From an uncultured Azospirillum sp. (lineage in GTDB: Bacteria; Pseudomonadota; Alphaproteobacteria; RF32; CAG-239): a stretch of DNA of 44,874 nucleotides. The notes beneath the pieces are model-generated. The model did not search any database. It was given only the letters and a program-made list of their open reading frames with translations, and had not been told where the DNA came from. Of the stretch, positions 34,620 to 43,035 are shown in pieces. The stretch is from positions 1-44,874 of the forward strand of contig CABUBU010000013.1 in NCBI GenBank assembly GCA_902489795.1, written 5' to 3'. Position numbers and translations under genes: made by a program. Each line of letters begins with the position of its first letter. The first letter of the stretch is position 1.

Positions 34620-35324
34620 ATGGTAAACCCAATTAAGATCGGCGGTGTTGAAACTTTCAGCACCGTCGATTTTCCTGATAAGATAGCGGCTGTTGTCTTT
34701 ATGCAGGGCTGTCCGTGGCGTTGTCCGTTCTGCCATAACGCGTTTTTGCAGGATGCTTCGGCGGCGGATAATTTCGTTTGGGAAAAATTTGTCGAATTTC
34801 TGAAGACCCGGCGCGGCATTCTGGACGGCGTCGTTTTTTCCGGCGGCGAACCGCTGATGCAAAACGGTCTGTCTGCGGCTGTCGCCGAAGTGAAGGAACT
34901 GGGCTTTCTGATCGGACTGCACACCGGCGGTTACCGGCCGAAACATCTGGCGGAAGTTCTGTCGCTGGTTGACTGGGTCGGTTTTGATGTTAAAGCGCCG
35001 TTTGAACGGGAAAAATACAAAACGGCGGTAGGCGGCGCCGATCATCTGCATGAAGCGGAAGAAAGCCTGAAGCTGCTGACGGAAAGCGGTGTCGATTTTG
35101 AATGCCGCACCACCTGCGACCCGCGGATTCTGACAATTGAGGACATTTATATGATCGCCGGGGAGCTGAATGCGCGGGGAGTGGAAAAGTATTTTCTGCA
35201 AAAGTACCGCCCGGTTGAAAGCGACAAAACCTCGACCGATGCCGACTGTGAAAGTTATTTTCTCGACAACGAACTGCTTGAGCATCTCCGTGCCCGTTTC
35301 CGGGTGTTTGACGTCCGCCGCTGA
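34620..35324 (+). CDS. nrdG: Radical-SAM activase of the anaerobic reductase
   Basis: The 234-residue protein has the radical-SAM cluster motif CPWRCPFC (Cys31, Cys35, Cys38), then FSGGEPLMQ and LHTGGYRPKHL, matching the NrdG2 (TIGR02495) type. It uses S-adenosylmethionine and an iron-sulfur cluster to take a hydrogen from the radical glycine. Here its substrate would be the free 69-residue protein. It begins 14 bases after that gene with little ribosome site, so translation is probably coupled. It ends the operon. Confidence 0.93.
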   Translation: MVNPIKIGGVETFSTVDFPDKIAAVVFMQGCPWRCPFCHNAFLQDASAADNFVWEKFVEFLKTRRGILDGVVFSGGEPLMQNGLSAAVAEVKELGFLIGLHTGGYRPKHLAEVLSLVDWVGFDVKAPFEREKYKTAVGGADHLHEAEESLKLLTESGVDFECRTTCDPRILTIEDIYMIAGELNARGVEKYFLQKYRPVESDKTSTDADCESYFLDNELLEHLRARFRVFDVRR

Positions 35325-35345
35325 TTTTTGTTGCAGACTTTTGAA

Positions 35346-35375
35346 AACGGGTTGCTTTTGCGGCTCGTTTTTTTT
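35346..35375 (+). terminator. Terminator of the nrd operon
   Basis: AACGGGTTGC and GCGGCTCGTT (three G-T pairs) flank TTTT, then eight T. Confidence 0.75.
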
Positions 35376-35405
35376 ATAATCACAATATGAGATTTAACAA
35401 AAAAG

Positions 35406-35433
35406 TGGACAAAAATGTTTTTTTGTGTTATCT
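35406..35433 (+). promoter_or_regulatory. Possible promoter of the first large unknown gene
   Basis: TGGACA, 16 bases, TTATCT, 35 bases before the ATG at 35469. Confidence 0.4.
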
Positions 35434-35468
35434 TGCCGATATAAGAAAACAAAAAAGAGGTGCTGACA

Positions 35469-37076
35469 ATGGTCGAAGTCAATCTGACAACCGAAGAAAC
35501 GGATGCGCTGCTTGAGGTTGTTAACAAAGTTAAGGCTTCGAAAGCCTATCAGAACTACATGTCCGGCGTCGGGCTGAATTTGAAGCGTGCAGCCTCGCTG
35601 AAAGGCGAAGGCGACGGTTTCTCCAAAGTCGGGGAAGCACTTCGCAGCGGTAAAATACCGCAGTTTCTGAATGCGACCGCCAAAGGACAGAAGAAGGTTC
35701 AGGACGCGCTGCAGGCCGAACTCAAACAGCGGAAACTGCACGGTATTTTGAAAGATGCGGAGTTTAATGATGCCATTTACCGGGAATTGTATGTTAAGCC
35801 CGGAAGTTTGAAAGATTATTTGGGAATATCGTCACAGGAGGAACAAATGAGCGAAGATAAAGAACAAACGGAAGTTGAAAATGATGTTCCGGCCGGCAGC
35901 GCCGCCGCGGACAACGGAAACGACAACATGGTCGATCTTCCCGACTACTATGATGAGGAAAAGTTTAAAGATCTGGAAATAAAGGTTGTAGACGGTAAAG
36001 TCAGCAAAGCAGATTTTGAAAAACTGGAAAAGCGGCATAAGGAACCGGAAAAGGAAGAAAACGACAATCAGCCGACTTCCCCGAAGACGGAAGAGGGCAA
36101 CGAAGGTGATGCGGCGGCTGCCGGCAGCGACGGTTCTTCCATAGAAGTGGACGGCATGGACGGCAACGGTCCGCGCACGACAGAAAATGAAGATTCCGAC
36201 TGGGTGAAGAAATATGATGCGGCCTTAACCAGATATGGGCAGGAAAACGGCAATGAATGGGTTCGCGACAACGAAGCCGACGAAAACGGCGAGCGTCCGG
36301 CCGGTTTGAAAGGTAAATTTGCCAACGGTACCGAGGTTCATTATGCCGACAAGGATAAGCTGTCGGTCAAAACGCCGGAAGGCGAAAAGCCAAATGCCGG
36401 CCATTTCAAGGAAATCATAGCTCTGGCCAGGGAAAACGGACAGGATATCAAGCTCGGTCCGACCATGACGCCGGAATTCAAGGCCGCGCTGATCGAAGCC
36501 TGTGCCAAAGGCGGGGTCGAAATCCAGAACTTAAGCGAGGAAGACCGCGCAGTCTATAACGGTTTTGTGCCGAAAGAAGAAAAGACGGAAGAGAAAAAAG
36601 AAGAAAAACAGGAAAAAGAGACATCCTATTCCGTAAAAAGTAATGTGGTTCAGTCATGTTTGGGGCGTTACTCGAGGGATCTTGACTTAGATTTCAGAAA
36701 TGATACGGATGAATTTGAAAATAGTCTGAGAAAGAAAGAAGAAGAGTTGAAAAGCGGTGTGTTGGAAGGTGACAAGGAAGATGCGCTGAAGGCGAAGATC
36801 CTTATGATGAAATATGTTGAAGCTGAATATGACGGAGACAAGGACAAACAGGCGCTTTATGAAACCGCATTGCAGCGTTATGGTGTTGACAGCATTAAAC
36901 GCAAGCCGGAAAACGGTGGCTCTTTTGTTGTCAAAACCAAACCTTACGGCGAGCGGACGGAAGAAGAAAAGGCCAACATTAACGCCGCCATGGAGAAGGC
37001 TTTCCCGAAAAAACAGGAAATGGATCCGGCGGTGTTGGCGGCCATGAACGAGCAAAAAGGACAGACTCTGCAATAA
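35469..37076 (+). CDS. Large acidic protein of unknown function
   Basis: The 535-residue protein has no signal peptide or membrane helix. Residues 1-125 form a helical domain (LLEVVNKVKASKAYQNYMSG). A long acidic, disordered linker follows (about 127-230), then a compact part (about 235-375) with GKFANGTEVHYADKDKLSVK and LARENGQDIKLGPTMTPEFK, which weakly recalls the end of LPD7-type domains seen in large phage and mobile-element proteins. A Lys/Glu-rich helix and a C-terminal domain end it. The start at 35469 follows AGAGG. A second perfect start, AGGAGG six bases before an in-frame ATG, is at 35847. The next gene codes a still larger unknown protein in the same style. Confidence 0.78.
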   Translation: MVEVNLTTEETDALLEVVNKVKASKAYQNYMSGVGLNLKRAASLKGEGDGFSKVGEALRSGKIPQFLNATAKGQKKVQDALQAELKQRKLHGILKDAEFNDAIYRELYVKPGSLKDYLGISSQEEQMSEDKEQTEVENDVPAGSAAADNGNDNMVDLPDYYDEEKFKDLEIKVVDGKVSKADFEKLEKRHKEPEKEENDNQPTSPKTEEGNEGDAAAAGSDGSSIEVDGMDGNGPRTTENEDSDWVKKYDAALTRYGQENGNEWVRDNEADENGERPAGLKGKFANGTEVHYADKDKLSVKTPEGEKPNAGHFKEIIALARENGQDIKLGPTMTPEFKAALIEACAKGGVEIQNLSEEDRAVYNGFVPKEEKTEEKKEEKQEKETSYSVKSNVVQSCLGRYSRDLDLDFRNDTDEFENSLRKKEEELKSGVLEGDKEDALKAKILMMKYVEAEYDGDKDKQALYETALQRYGVDSIKRKPENGGSFVVKTKPYGERTEEEKANINAAMEKAFPKKQEMDPAVLAAMNEQKGQTLQ

Positions 37077-37133
37077 AAAGAGTTTGACAATTCATCATGC
37101 CGATTATTAAAATTTTGTAAAAGAATACAAAAA

Positions 37134-37184
37134 TTGACAAAAAATACTTGCCTGCACATACTTTCTGTGGTATAGTGCAGGCAA
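37134..37184 (+). promoter_or_regulatory. Promoter with an overlapping inverted repeat
   Basis: TTGACA, 17 bases, CATACT (37134-37162) is a good promoter; TTGCCT, 17 bases, TATAGT (37148-37176) is another. The perfect arms TTGCCTGCAC and GTGCAGGCAA (37148-37157, 37175-37184) cover both. No T run follows, so it is more likely an operator or leader hairpin than a terminator. Confidence 0.6.
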
Positions 37185-37219
37185 ATATGTAGAATATGGG
37201 GATTTTGAGGAGAAAACTC

Positions 37220-39790
37220 ATGGCAATGAATGCAAAACAAGCAGCGGAATTGATCAGAAACGGCAATTTTAACGATGCCGACGAACTCTACGACGCCTTA
37301 AACGGACAAAAAGAGTACGGCGACGAATTTGCCAAGCTGCTTCAGCACATCGAAACCAAAGTAAAGCTGGATATGAGTCTGTATGCCGGTTTAGCGACGT
37401 CAGCCAAAGCAGTGGACGAACTGAGCGCGGAGCTCAATCCTCTGGACGAAAAAGATCCGGCTTTTGCCGATGTCCGCGAACGACTGGAAAAAGTCGAACT
37501 GTATCAGACTGTCAGCGAAAACGGCAAAGAAGTAAGCAAAGCCGTGGAGGGCAATGCGCGCGACAAAATGATCGCACAGATCGTTGCCGCGGCCAAGCTG
37601 GAAGCCGACAGCGAGCTTCGCGGCGCCAGCAGCCCGGAATCTCCGGCAGCCAAAAAGTTTATGAACGCGGCTGACGCGGAAGCCAAAAAGGCCGTTTATC
37701 GGGAAACCCTGAACGAAAAAATTGATTTGGCGCTTTTACAGAGTTTCCTGACTGCGGAAACGACCAAAATTAACCGGGAAATGGAAAATAAATATTCCGG
37801 CGACAAGAAAAAGGCCGACGAGGAGGCACAAATTCTGCTTTCCGCCCGAACCAAGGAAATAAAGGAAAAAATTACCAATCTCGGTAAAACGACTGCGGAG
37901 AAACTGTCAATCAGTGTCGAAGGCGCTATCGGTTATTGTGCCAACATGTCGGCTCAGGCGGAAGAACGGCTGGTTGAATATAAAAACAATGTTAAAAAAA
38001 TCGCCGACCGGATCAATCAGGGGTTTGCCAAGCTGAAAGATCAGGGCAAAACGTTGCGCAGTCAGTGGCAGAAGGCGAGAGCCGGCGCTAACAAGGTTTT
38101 TGAAAACTGCAACAAAAAGATGTCAGACCGCATTGTTGCTTTCAACGAAGGTTGTAAGCATGTCTGGGAAAATAAATACGAAATTGCTCTGAACGTTGCC
38201 AAAAATATCTATAATCATAAATATGAAATTGGTGCCGATATGGTGGCCGCTGCCGGTTTTGCCGCAACGGTTGCCACCGGCGGAACGACCGCGCTGGTCG
38301 GCGGTGCCGCATATGCTGCCTATACCGTCGGCCGCCGGGTTATTTATGAAGCGTATAAGCAGAAAAAAGAACATCCGGACAAAAGCTACAAAGAAATTTA
38401 TACCAACGGCAAGTTTTTGACCAAGGCCGCATTTTCGGTCGGTGCGGCGGCTGTCAGCTGGGGAATTGCCAGTACCGCGGCTTCGGTCGGTGCCGACGTG
38501 GCGACCCAGACGGCGGCAGAAGTCGCCAAACAGCTGGCAGCACAGAAAATGATCAGACGCGGGCTAACGGTTACCGGATCTGTAACCAGCAATATTGTAG
38601 GCGTAGCAACGGCCAAAAACGCAGAAGAACGCCAAAAGGAATGGAAGAGTTTGGGAATGTCAGCCCTCACCGGTGCGGTAGCTATGTTTGTGGCTGAGGC
38701 CTGCAGTAACGATCATGCCGGTGAATGGGACAAAAACAGGTTGGAGATGCCTCGCTCCGGTAGCGATGAGCAGCTGGCCGACACAGCTGTCGTACATCAG
38801 CCGGTCGATACAACGAAAGTACAAACCGTTTTGCCTGAAGATCAGAAAGTCGATCAGGGAACGGAGGACATCAAAGTAGAGCAGGAAGCTGATACCGATA
38901 GTTTCGAAATGAAGGATTTCCCCGAACATTGGAACGAAAACATGGGCATCAGCCGTCGTCAGTTCGAAACTTTGAAGAGTTGGTACGACAAACTGGACAC
39001 CACCGAAGGCGCCGGCATGGATCGTTTTTATTCCCATGCCGCCCACTATGCGGCCGAGCTGAGTGTTGACTCCAACAACCCGATGACGGCTGAGCAGGTA
39101 CTGTTCAAGTTCTCCCGTCTGACGGCGATCACTTCGGTCAAGAGCGGAGAGTTCGGTACCATCGGCACCGGTTCCCTCGGCAAGCAGCTGGAAGACATTT
39201 ACCATCTGTTGGGCTGCGGCGACCAGTTGACGGCCGAGCAGATGGAAACCGCCCGCAAAACGCTTGATATCTGTACCTTGAACGAAGCCGGCAGAGCAGA
39301 CGGCCGGATGGATGCGGACAAATTCTTCGCCGTAGCCGGTGCCGGTTATCGGGGATTGCCGGTTGACGAAGACGGCACCCTGACCATGACCCGCCGGATC
39401 CGCGTTATCGGCGAAGGCACCAATTGTCCGGAAGACAAACGGGTTATGTATGAAGAAGTCAAAGGCGGCGAGGAAAGAAAAATCGTTGAGCCGATTGCGC
39501 CGCAAAAACCGATTCCCGTTACCGTCATTACGGAAGAAAAGAGCGGTTCCGACATTCGTCTGGAACTGGAGGGTAGCGGCGACCGTGGCGGTGACGATAT
39601 CATTACCCGTTCCGCACCGAAACAAGAGGAGTATATTGCCGGCGCCACTACCCAGTCCGGAAAACGTCCGGGGCTTGAAGGGGCTCGGACAGCTCAGAAT
39701 CTGAATCCGAATTCTCCAGAAACTCAAAATCTTAGCCGTGGGGAACTAAGGCAGCTTGCTAAGATGCAAAAAGAGATAGAAGGTCGTTAA
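37220..39790 (+). CDS. Very large unknown protein with a glycine/alanine-rich hydrophobic core
   Basis: The 856-residue protein starts at 37220 after AGGAG. Its first 330 residues are helical and charged, likely coiled coil (EKITNLGKTTAEKL, RLVEYKNNVKKIADRINQGF). A hydrophobic Gly/Ala-rich section follows with segments at about 337-370, 401-426, 447-464 and 479-494, such as MVAAAGFAATVATGGTTALV. Then come an acidic linker, a helical domain (about 555-700, with HWNENMGISRRQFETLKSWY) and a low-complexity tail. Coiled coil plus hairpin-like hydrophobic segments resembles pore-forming or membrane-inserting effectors, but no export signal is seen and I cannot name a family. The neighbouring gene shares the style and is probably its partner. 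Confidence 0.78.
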   Translation: MAMNAKQAAELIRNGNFNDADELYDALNGQKEYGDEFAKLLQHIETKVKLDMSLYAGLATSAKAVDELSAELNPLDEKDPAFADVRERLEKVELYQTVSENGKEVSKAVEGNARDKMIAQIVAAAKLEADSELRGASSPESPAAKKFMNAADAEAKKAVYRETLNEKIDLALLQSFLTAETTKINREMENKYSGDKKKADEEAQILLSARTKEIKEKITNLGKTTAEKLSISVEGAIGYCANMSAQAEERLVEYKNNVKKIADRINQGFAKLKDQGKTLRSQWQKARAGANKVFENCNKKMSDRIVAFNEGCKHVWENKYEIALNVAKNIYNHKYEIGADMVAAAGFAATVATGGTTALVGGAAYAAYTVGRRVIYEAYKQKKEHPDKSYKEIYTNGKFLTKAAFSVGAAAVSWGIASTAASVGADVATQTAAEVAKQLAAQKMIRRGLTVTGSVTSNIVGVATAKNAEERQKEWKSLGMSALTGAVAMFVAEACSNDHAGEWDKNRLEMPRSGSDEQLADTAVVHQPVDTTKVQTVLPEDQKVDQGTEDIKVEQEADTDSFEMKDFPEHWNENMGISRRQFETLKSWYDKLDTTEGAGMDRFYSHAAHYAAELSVDSNNPMTAEQVLFKFSRLTAITSVKSGEFGTIGTGSLGKQLEDIYHLLGCGDQLTAEQMETARKTLDICTLNEAGRADGRMDADKFFAVAGAGYRGLPVDEDGTLTMTRRIRVIGEGTNCPEDKRVMYEEVKGGEERKIVEPIAPQKPIPVTVITEEKSGSDIRLELEGSGDRGGDDIITRSAPKQEEYIAGATTQSGKRPGLEGARTAQNLNPNSPETQNLSRGELRQLAKMQKEIEGR

Positions 39791-39817
39791 CGACGAGGCT
39801 TCTTTGAAACAGCAAAA

Positions 39818-39876
39818 ACCCCGGCTCGTGATCTGTCCTTTGAAAACCGGACAGTTCACGCTCAGCCGGGTTTATT
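39818..39876 (+). terminator. Long hairpin after the large unknown gene
   Basis: CCCGGCT, CGTGA and CTGTCC pair in order with AGCCGGG, TCACG and GGACAG around a ten-base loop, with small bulges; TTTATTTA follows. It may end the transcript, and its last bases touch the hairpin repeat. Confidence 0.7.
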
Positions 39877-39955
39877 TATGTTTTGAATGTCTGCGTAGGC
39901 AGGCCGAGACAGATTTCCAGCTTGGCCGTCATGCTTGCGAAGCTTTTGGGCTGGG
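39875..39955 (-). repeat. Intergenic hairpin repeat family 1, copy 2 (reverse orientation)
   Basis: On the minus strand this reads CCCAGCCCAAAAGCTTCGC..., a 30-base spacer, then CTGC-CTAC-GCAG, ACATTCAAAACATAAA. It matches 25892-25968 in order and spacing (26-base spacer there). The outer stem is less perfect than in copy 1. Confidence 0.78.
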
Positions 39956-40032
39956 TGTTTGAGGTTTGGAATGGCTAATATCGCCGGGATAAGTTAATGA
40001 AAGTTTATTATGTTTTTGACAAAAAATTCCGA

Positions 40033-40214
40033 GTTTATTTAGGGCTGAATGCTTAAAGTGTCGGGCAACTATGCCTTGCGCCTTTGCTCATGGTTAAGCC
40101 CCGACCGTGACTCAAATGCGCAAAATGGAGGTAACGCTGCCTTGTGCCTTTGATCGTTGTCAAACCATGAGCTTTGCCGCAGTTTTGAGTCCCCGGTTTA
40201 CCGGGGAATATCTG
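40033..40214 (+). repeat. Intergenic repeat family 2, copy B
   Basis: It resembles 13450-13561 but holds the central unit twice (TTGCGCCTTTGCTCATGGTT at 40077 and TTGTGCCTTTGATCGTTGTC at 40142). It ends with a hairpin CCCCGGT-TT-ACCGGGG before AATATCTG. The remaining bases of the 515-base gap (to 40305) show no gene. Confidence 0.65.
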
Positions 40215-40305
40215 TATGACGGCAAAGTTCCGCTTTAATTGGGGGTTTGTTTAACCGGGGTTTTGCCGGCGGGGAAGGGCGCACCAAGATCCTGTTCGCG
40301 GCTCT

Positions 40306-41394
40306 CTATCTGAGGTAGCGGCGTTCAAAGCGTCGGTTTTTGCCGATTCTTGACAACACTTCATATCCGATGGTGCCGGCGTCGCGGCCGATGTCGTCAA
40401 GAGTGTAAAATTCGTTGATGACAAAAGCCATGTCGCCGACATGCAGGTTTTCCACTTCGGTAACGTCGCAAATGACGTTGTCCATGGAAATGCGTCCGAT
40501 GATTCGGGCTTCGGAAGTTTTCCCGCCGTTATAAAAGAAAAGCTTGCCGACGTTTGACAACGCGCGGGGAACGCCGTCGCCGTAGCCGATTGACACGATG
40601 GCGATTTTGCGGTTGCCGGCGGCGCGATAGGTGGCGGAATAGCCGACGAAGTCGCCGCGGCTGAGAGCGGAAATTTCCAATACCGGCGCCATCACCCGAA
40701 CCACCGGCAGCATCTGATTTTCCCGATAGGGCGCGGTATTGATGCCGTACATGGCGGCGCCCAGACGGACAACGTCAAACCGGTAATCCTGACCGAGAAA
40801 AGTGCCGTCGGAGGCGGACAGGCTGGCCGGCAGTCTGGGAAAGAATCTTTCCCGCAGGCGGTTGAAATTTTGCAGTTGATGCTCGTTCATGAAATGTCCC
40901 TGTTCGTCGGCGCAGGCAAGATGCGACAATACCAGCGAAAACAGGTCGCGGTCGTCGGGAGACATTTCCGTCAGTTCGTTTTCGCGGAAGCCGAGCCGGT
41001 TAAGCCCGGTTTCGATTTGAATCGCCGGTTTAATGCCCTTGATTTTATGTTCTTTCCAAAAGGCCAGCTGCTCCTTGCCGGCAATTACCGGAATCAGGTT
41101 CGCCTGCTCGAAGGAAGCAAGGCTGTCTTCGCCGATTCCCTGCAAAACGTAAATTTTGGCGTTCGGTACGTGTGGGCGGATTTTTTCTCCCTCAATGCCG
41201 TGGGCGACGAAAAAAGTGCGGCAGCCGACGTTTTCATAAAGCCTTTCGGCAACCGTTTCCGCTCCCAGTCCGTAGGCATCGTCCTTGACCACCGCGGCGG
41301 CTTCCGCCCCCTGGGCCAGAGTTTGCAAAAAGCGGTAGTTTTTTTCCAGATTGTCCAGGTTGATTTCTAAAATCGGTCTTGTCAAAACACTCAT
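40306..41394 (-). CDS. alr: Alanine racemase
   Basis: The 362-residue PLP enzyme makes D-alanine for peptidoglycan. The PLP lysine is in AAVVKDDAYGLG (Lys37), where most relatives have KANAYGHG. The second active-site region is seen as FVGYSATYR (catalytic Tyr), VSIGYGDGVPR and GRISMDN. Length and domain order are normal: a TIM barrel followed by a beta domain. It is divergent from the TatD-like gene, 62 bases away. Confidence 0.94.
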   Translation of the reverse strand: MSVLTRPILEINLDNLEKNYRFLQTLAQGAEAAAVVKDDAYGLGAETVAERLYENVGCRTFFVAHGIEGEKIRPHVPNAKIYVLQGIGEDSLASFEQANLIPVIAGKEQLAFWKEHKIKGIKPAIQIETGLNRLGFRENELTEMSPDDRDLFSLVLSHLACADEQGHFMNEHQLQNFNRLRERFFPRLPASLSASDGTFLGQDYRFDVVRLGAAMYGINTAPYRENQMLPVVRVMAPVLEISALSRGDFVGYSATYRAAGNRKIAIVSIGYGDGVPRALSNVGKLFFYNGGKTSEARIIGRISMDNVICDVTEVENLHVGDMAFVINEFYTLDDIGRDAGTIGYEVLSRIGKNRRFERRYLR

Positions 41395-41456
41395 ATCTGC
41401 TTATTATCCTTTCCGTCAGAAACAATTTTCTTTTTTTTATCGAAGAGTCAAATTGC

Positions 41457-42200
41457 ATGAATTTTACCGACATGCATATCCACTTGCAAGACTATAAGGC
41501 AAACTGTGCAACGGATATTATCGAAAACGCCCGTGCGGCGGGCGTCGGCCGGATGGTCTGCGCGGCAACCGCGGAAAGCGACTGGCCGGCGGTGGCGGCG
41601 CTGGCGGAGAAATATCCGCATACGGTGGTGCCGGCTTTCGGCGTCCATCCCTGGTATGCCGGCGAAACGGCGGTAGGTTGGGAACACCGCCTTCACAAAC
41701 GGTTGCTGTCCGTGCCGGAAGCGTTGGTCGGAGAAAGCGGCCTGGACGGTTTGCGCGGCGATCAGGCGGCGCAAAAAACGGTTTTTTCCGCTCAGCTGGA
41801 ACTGGCAAAAGAACTGCGGCGCCCGCTTGTTATCCATGCGGTGAAAGCGGTGGCGGCGCTTTCCGCCTTTTTGCCGCAAATGCCCGAACGGTTTATGATT
41901 CATTCTTTCAACGGCCGGACGGAACATCTGCGGCCGATTTTGGAAGCCGGCGGTTATGTGTCTTTTTCCGCCTCGATATTGAAAAACCGCGATGCCGGGG
42001 AAATTGTCCGCCTGGTGCCGGAAGATCGGCTGCTGATTGAGACCGACGGCCCTTATCAGGGGCCGGAAAAGGGACGCGAACAAACGCCGCTGTTTTTGCC
42101 CGTGCTGCTGGCGCAGCTTGCCCGCTGGCGGCGGGAAGACGCGGAAAGGCTGGCGTCCGCGGCGGAAAGCAACGCGAAGGAGTTTATTTATGGAAAATAA
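41457..42200 (+). CDS. TatD-family metal-dependent hydrolase
   Basis: The 247-residue protein matches the TatD group of metal-dependent nucleases: DMHIHL at the start, AFGVHPWY, GESGLD, PLVIHAVKA, MIHSFNG and a final IETDGPY. The order of these His, Glu and Asp motifs fits the metal site. Members are DNases or repair/quality-control enzymes. The start at 41457 is the first ATG before the family's opening motif; the frame is open 26 codons further upstream. It overlaps tcdA by 11 bases. Confidence 0.87.
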   Translation: MNFTDMHIHLQDYKANCATDIIENARAAGVGRMVCAATAESDWPAVAALAEKYPHTVVPAFGVHPWYAGETAVGWEHRLHKRLLSVPEALVGESGLDGLRGDQAAQKTVFSAQLELAKELRRPLVIHAVKAVAALSAFLPQMPERFMIHSFNGRTEHLRPILEAGGYVSFSASILKNRDAGEIVRLVPEDRLLIETDGPYQGPEKGREQTPLFLPVLLAQLARWRREDAERLASAAESNAKEFIYGK

Positions 42201-42936
42201 AAGTTTCGGCCGGACAAAAGCCTTGCTCGGCAAGGAAAAATTCGCCCGCCTGCAAAACGCGAAAGTGATGGTCGTCGGCCTCGGGGCGGTCGGCGGTTAC
42301 GCGTTGGAGGCTTTGGCCCGCGCCGGCGTCGGGCATTTGGTGCTGGTCGATTTCGATCGGGTGGAGGAAAGCAATATCAATCGCCAGATTCTGGCGCTGA
42401 CTTCGACCGTCGGCCACAAAAAGAGCGAGGTGGCCTCCGCGCGCGTGCGCGACATTAATCCGGCCTGCAAAGTGACAGTCAGGGACATGTTTGTCAATGC
42501 CGATAATTTGCCGGAACTGCTGGCGGAGCCGGTTGATCTGGTGGTTGACGCCATCGATTCGCTCAATCCCAAATGCGGCCTGATCGAAGCGTTGCAGCAA
42601 AAGGAGATTCCCTTCATCTCCTCGATGGGCGCGGCATTAAAGACCGATCCGTCGAAGATCCGTTTGCAAACGCTTGACCAAACCCACAACTGTCCGTTGG
42701 CACGGTTTATCCGCAAACGGCTGAAACGGCGCGGCTGTCGGCTTGACAAAATCGTCTGCGTGTCTTCCGACGAGGTGGTTTCGGTGCCCGAAAGCGCGCT
42801 GTTTATGGAAGACAAGCCGTCCGACGGCGGACGCCGGCGCCATACCATGGGATCGCTGCCGACGGTGACGGCCGTCTTCGGTCTGACGATCGCCAACGAG
42901 GCGATTCTGCGTTTGTCGGGTTATAAATCGCGATAA
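42190..42936 (+). CDS. tcdA: tRNA threonylcarbamoyladenosine dehydratase
   Basis: The 248-residue protein is an E1/ThiF-type ATP-dependent enzyme with VMVVGLGAVGGYALE, then VLVDFDRVEESNINRQ and VDAIDSLNPK. It lacks the extra domains of ubiquitin-like activators and matches TcdA (CsdL), which makes cyclic t6A at tRNA position 37. It starts inside the TatD-like gene after AAGGAG, so the two are coupled. Other ThiF family members share the fold, but the length and the HTMGSLPTVTAVFGL region favour TcdA. Confidence 0.9.
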   Translation: MENKSFGRTKALLGKEKFARLQNAKVMVVGLGAVGGYALEALARAGVGHLVLVDFDRVEESNINRQILALTSTVGHKKSEVASARVRDINPACKVTVRDMFVNADNLPELLAEPVDLVVDAIDSLNPKCGLIEALQQKEIPFISSMGAALKTDPSKIRLQTLDQTHNCPLARFIRKRLKRRGCRLDKIVCVSSDEVVSVPESALFMEDKPSDGGRRRHTMGSLPTVTAVFGLTIANEAILRLSGYKSR

Positions 42937-43035
42937 AGCTTGCAATTTAAATGCTTTTTTAATAATGCTCTGTTACTACTGGAAATAATGTAAAACAACA
43001 AATGCCGACAACGGAAAGATTAAGAGAGTTTTGCC

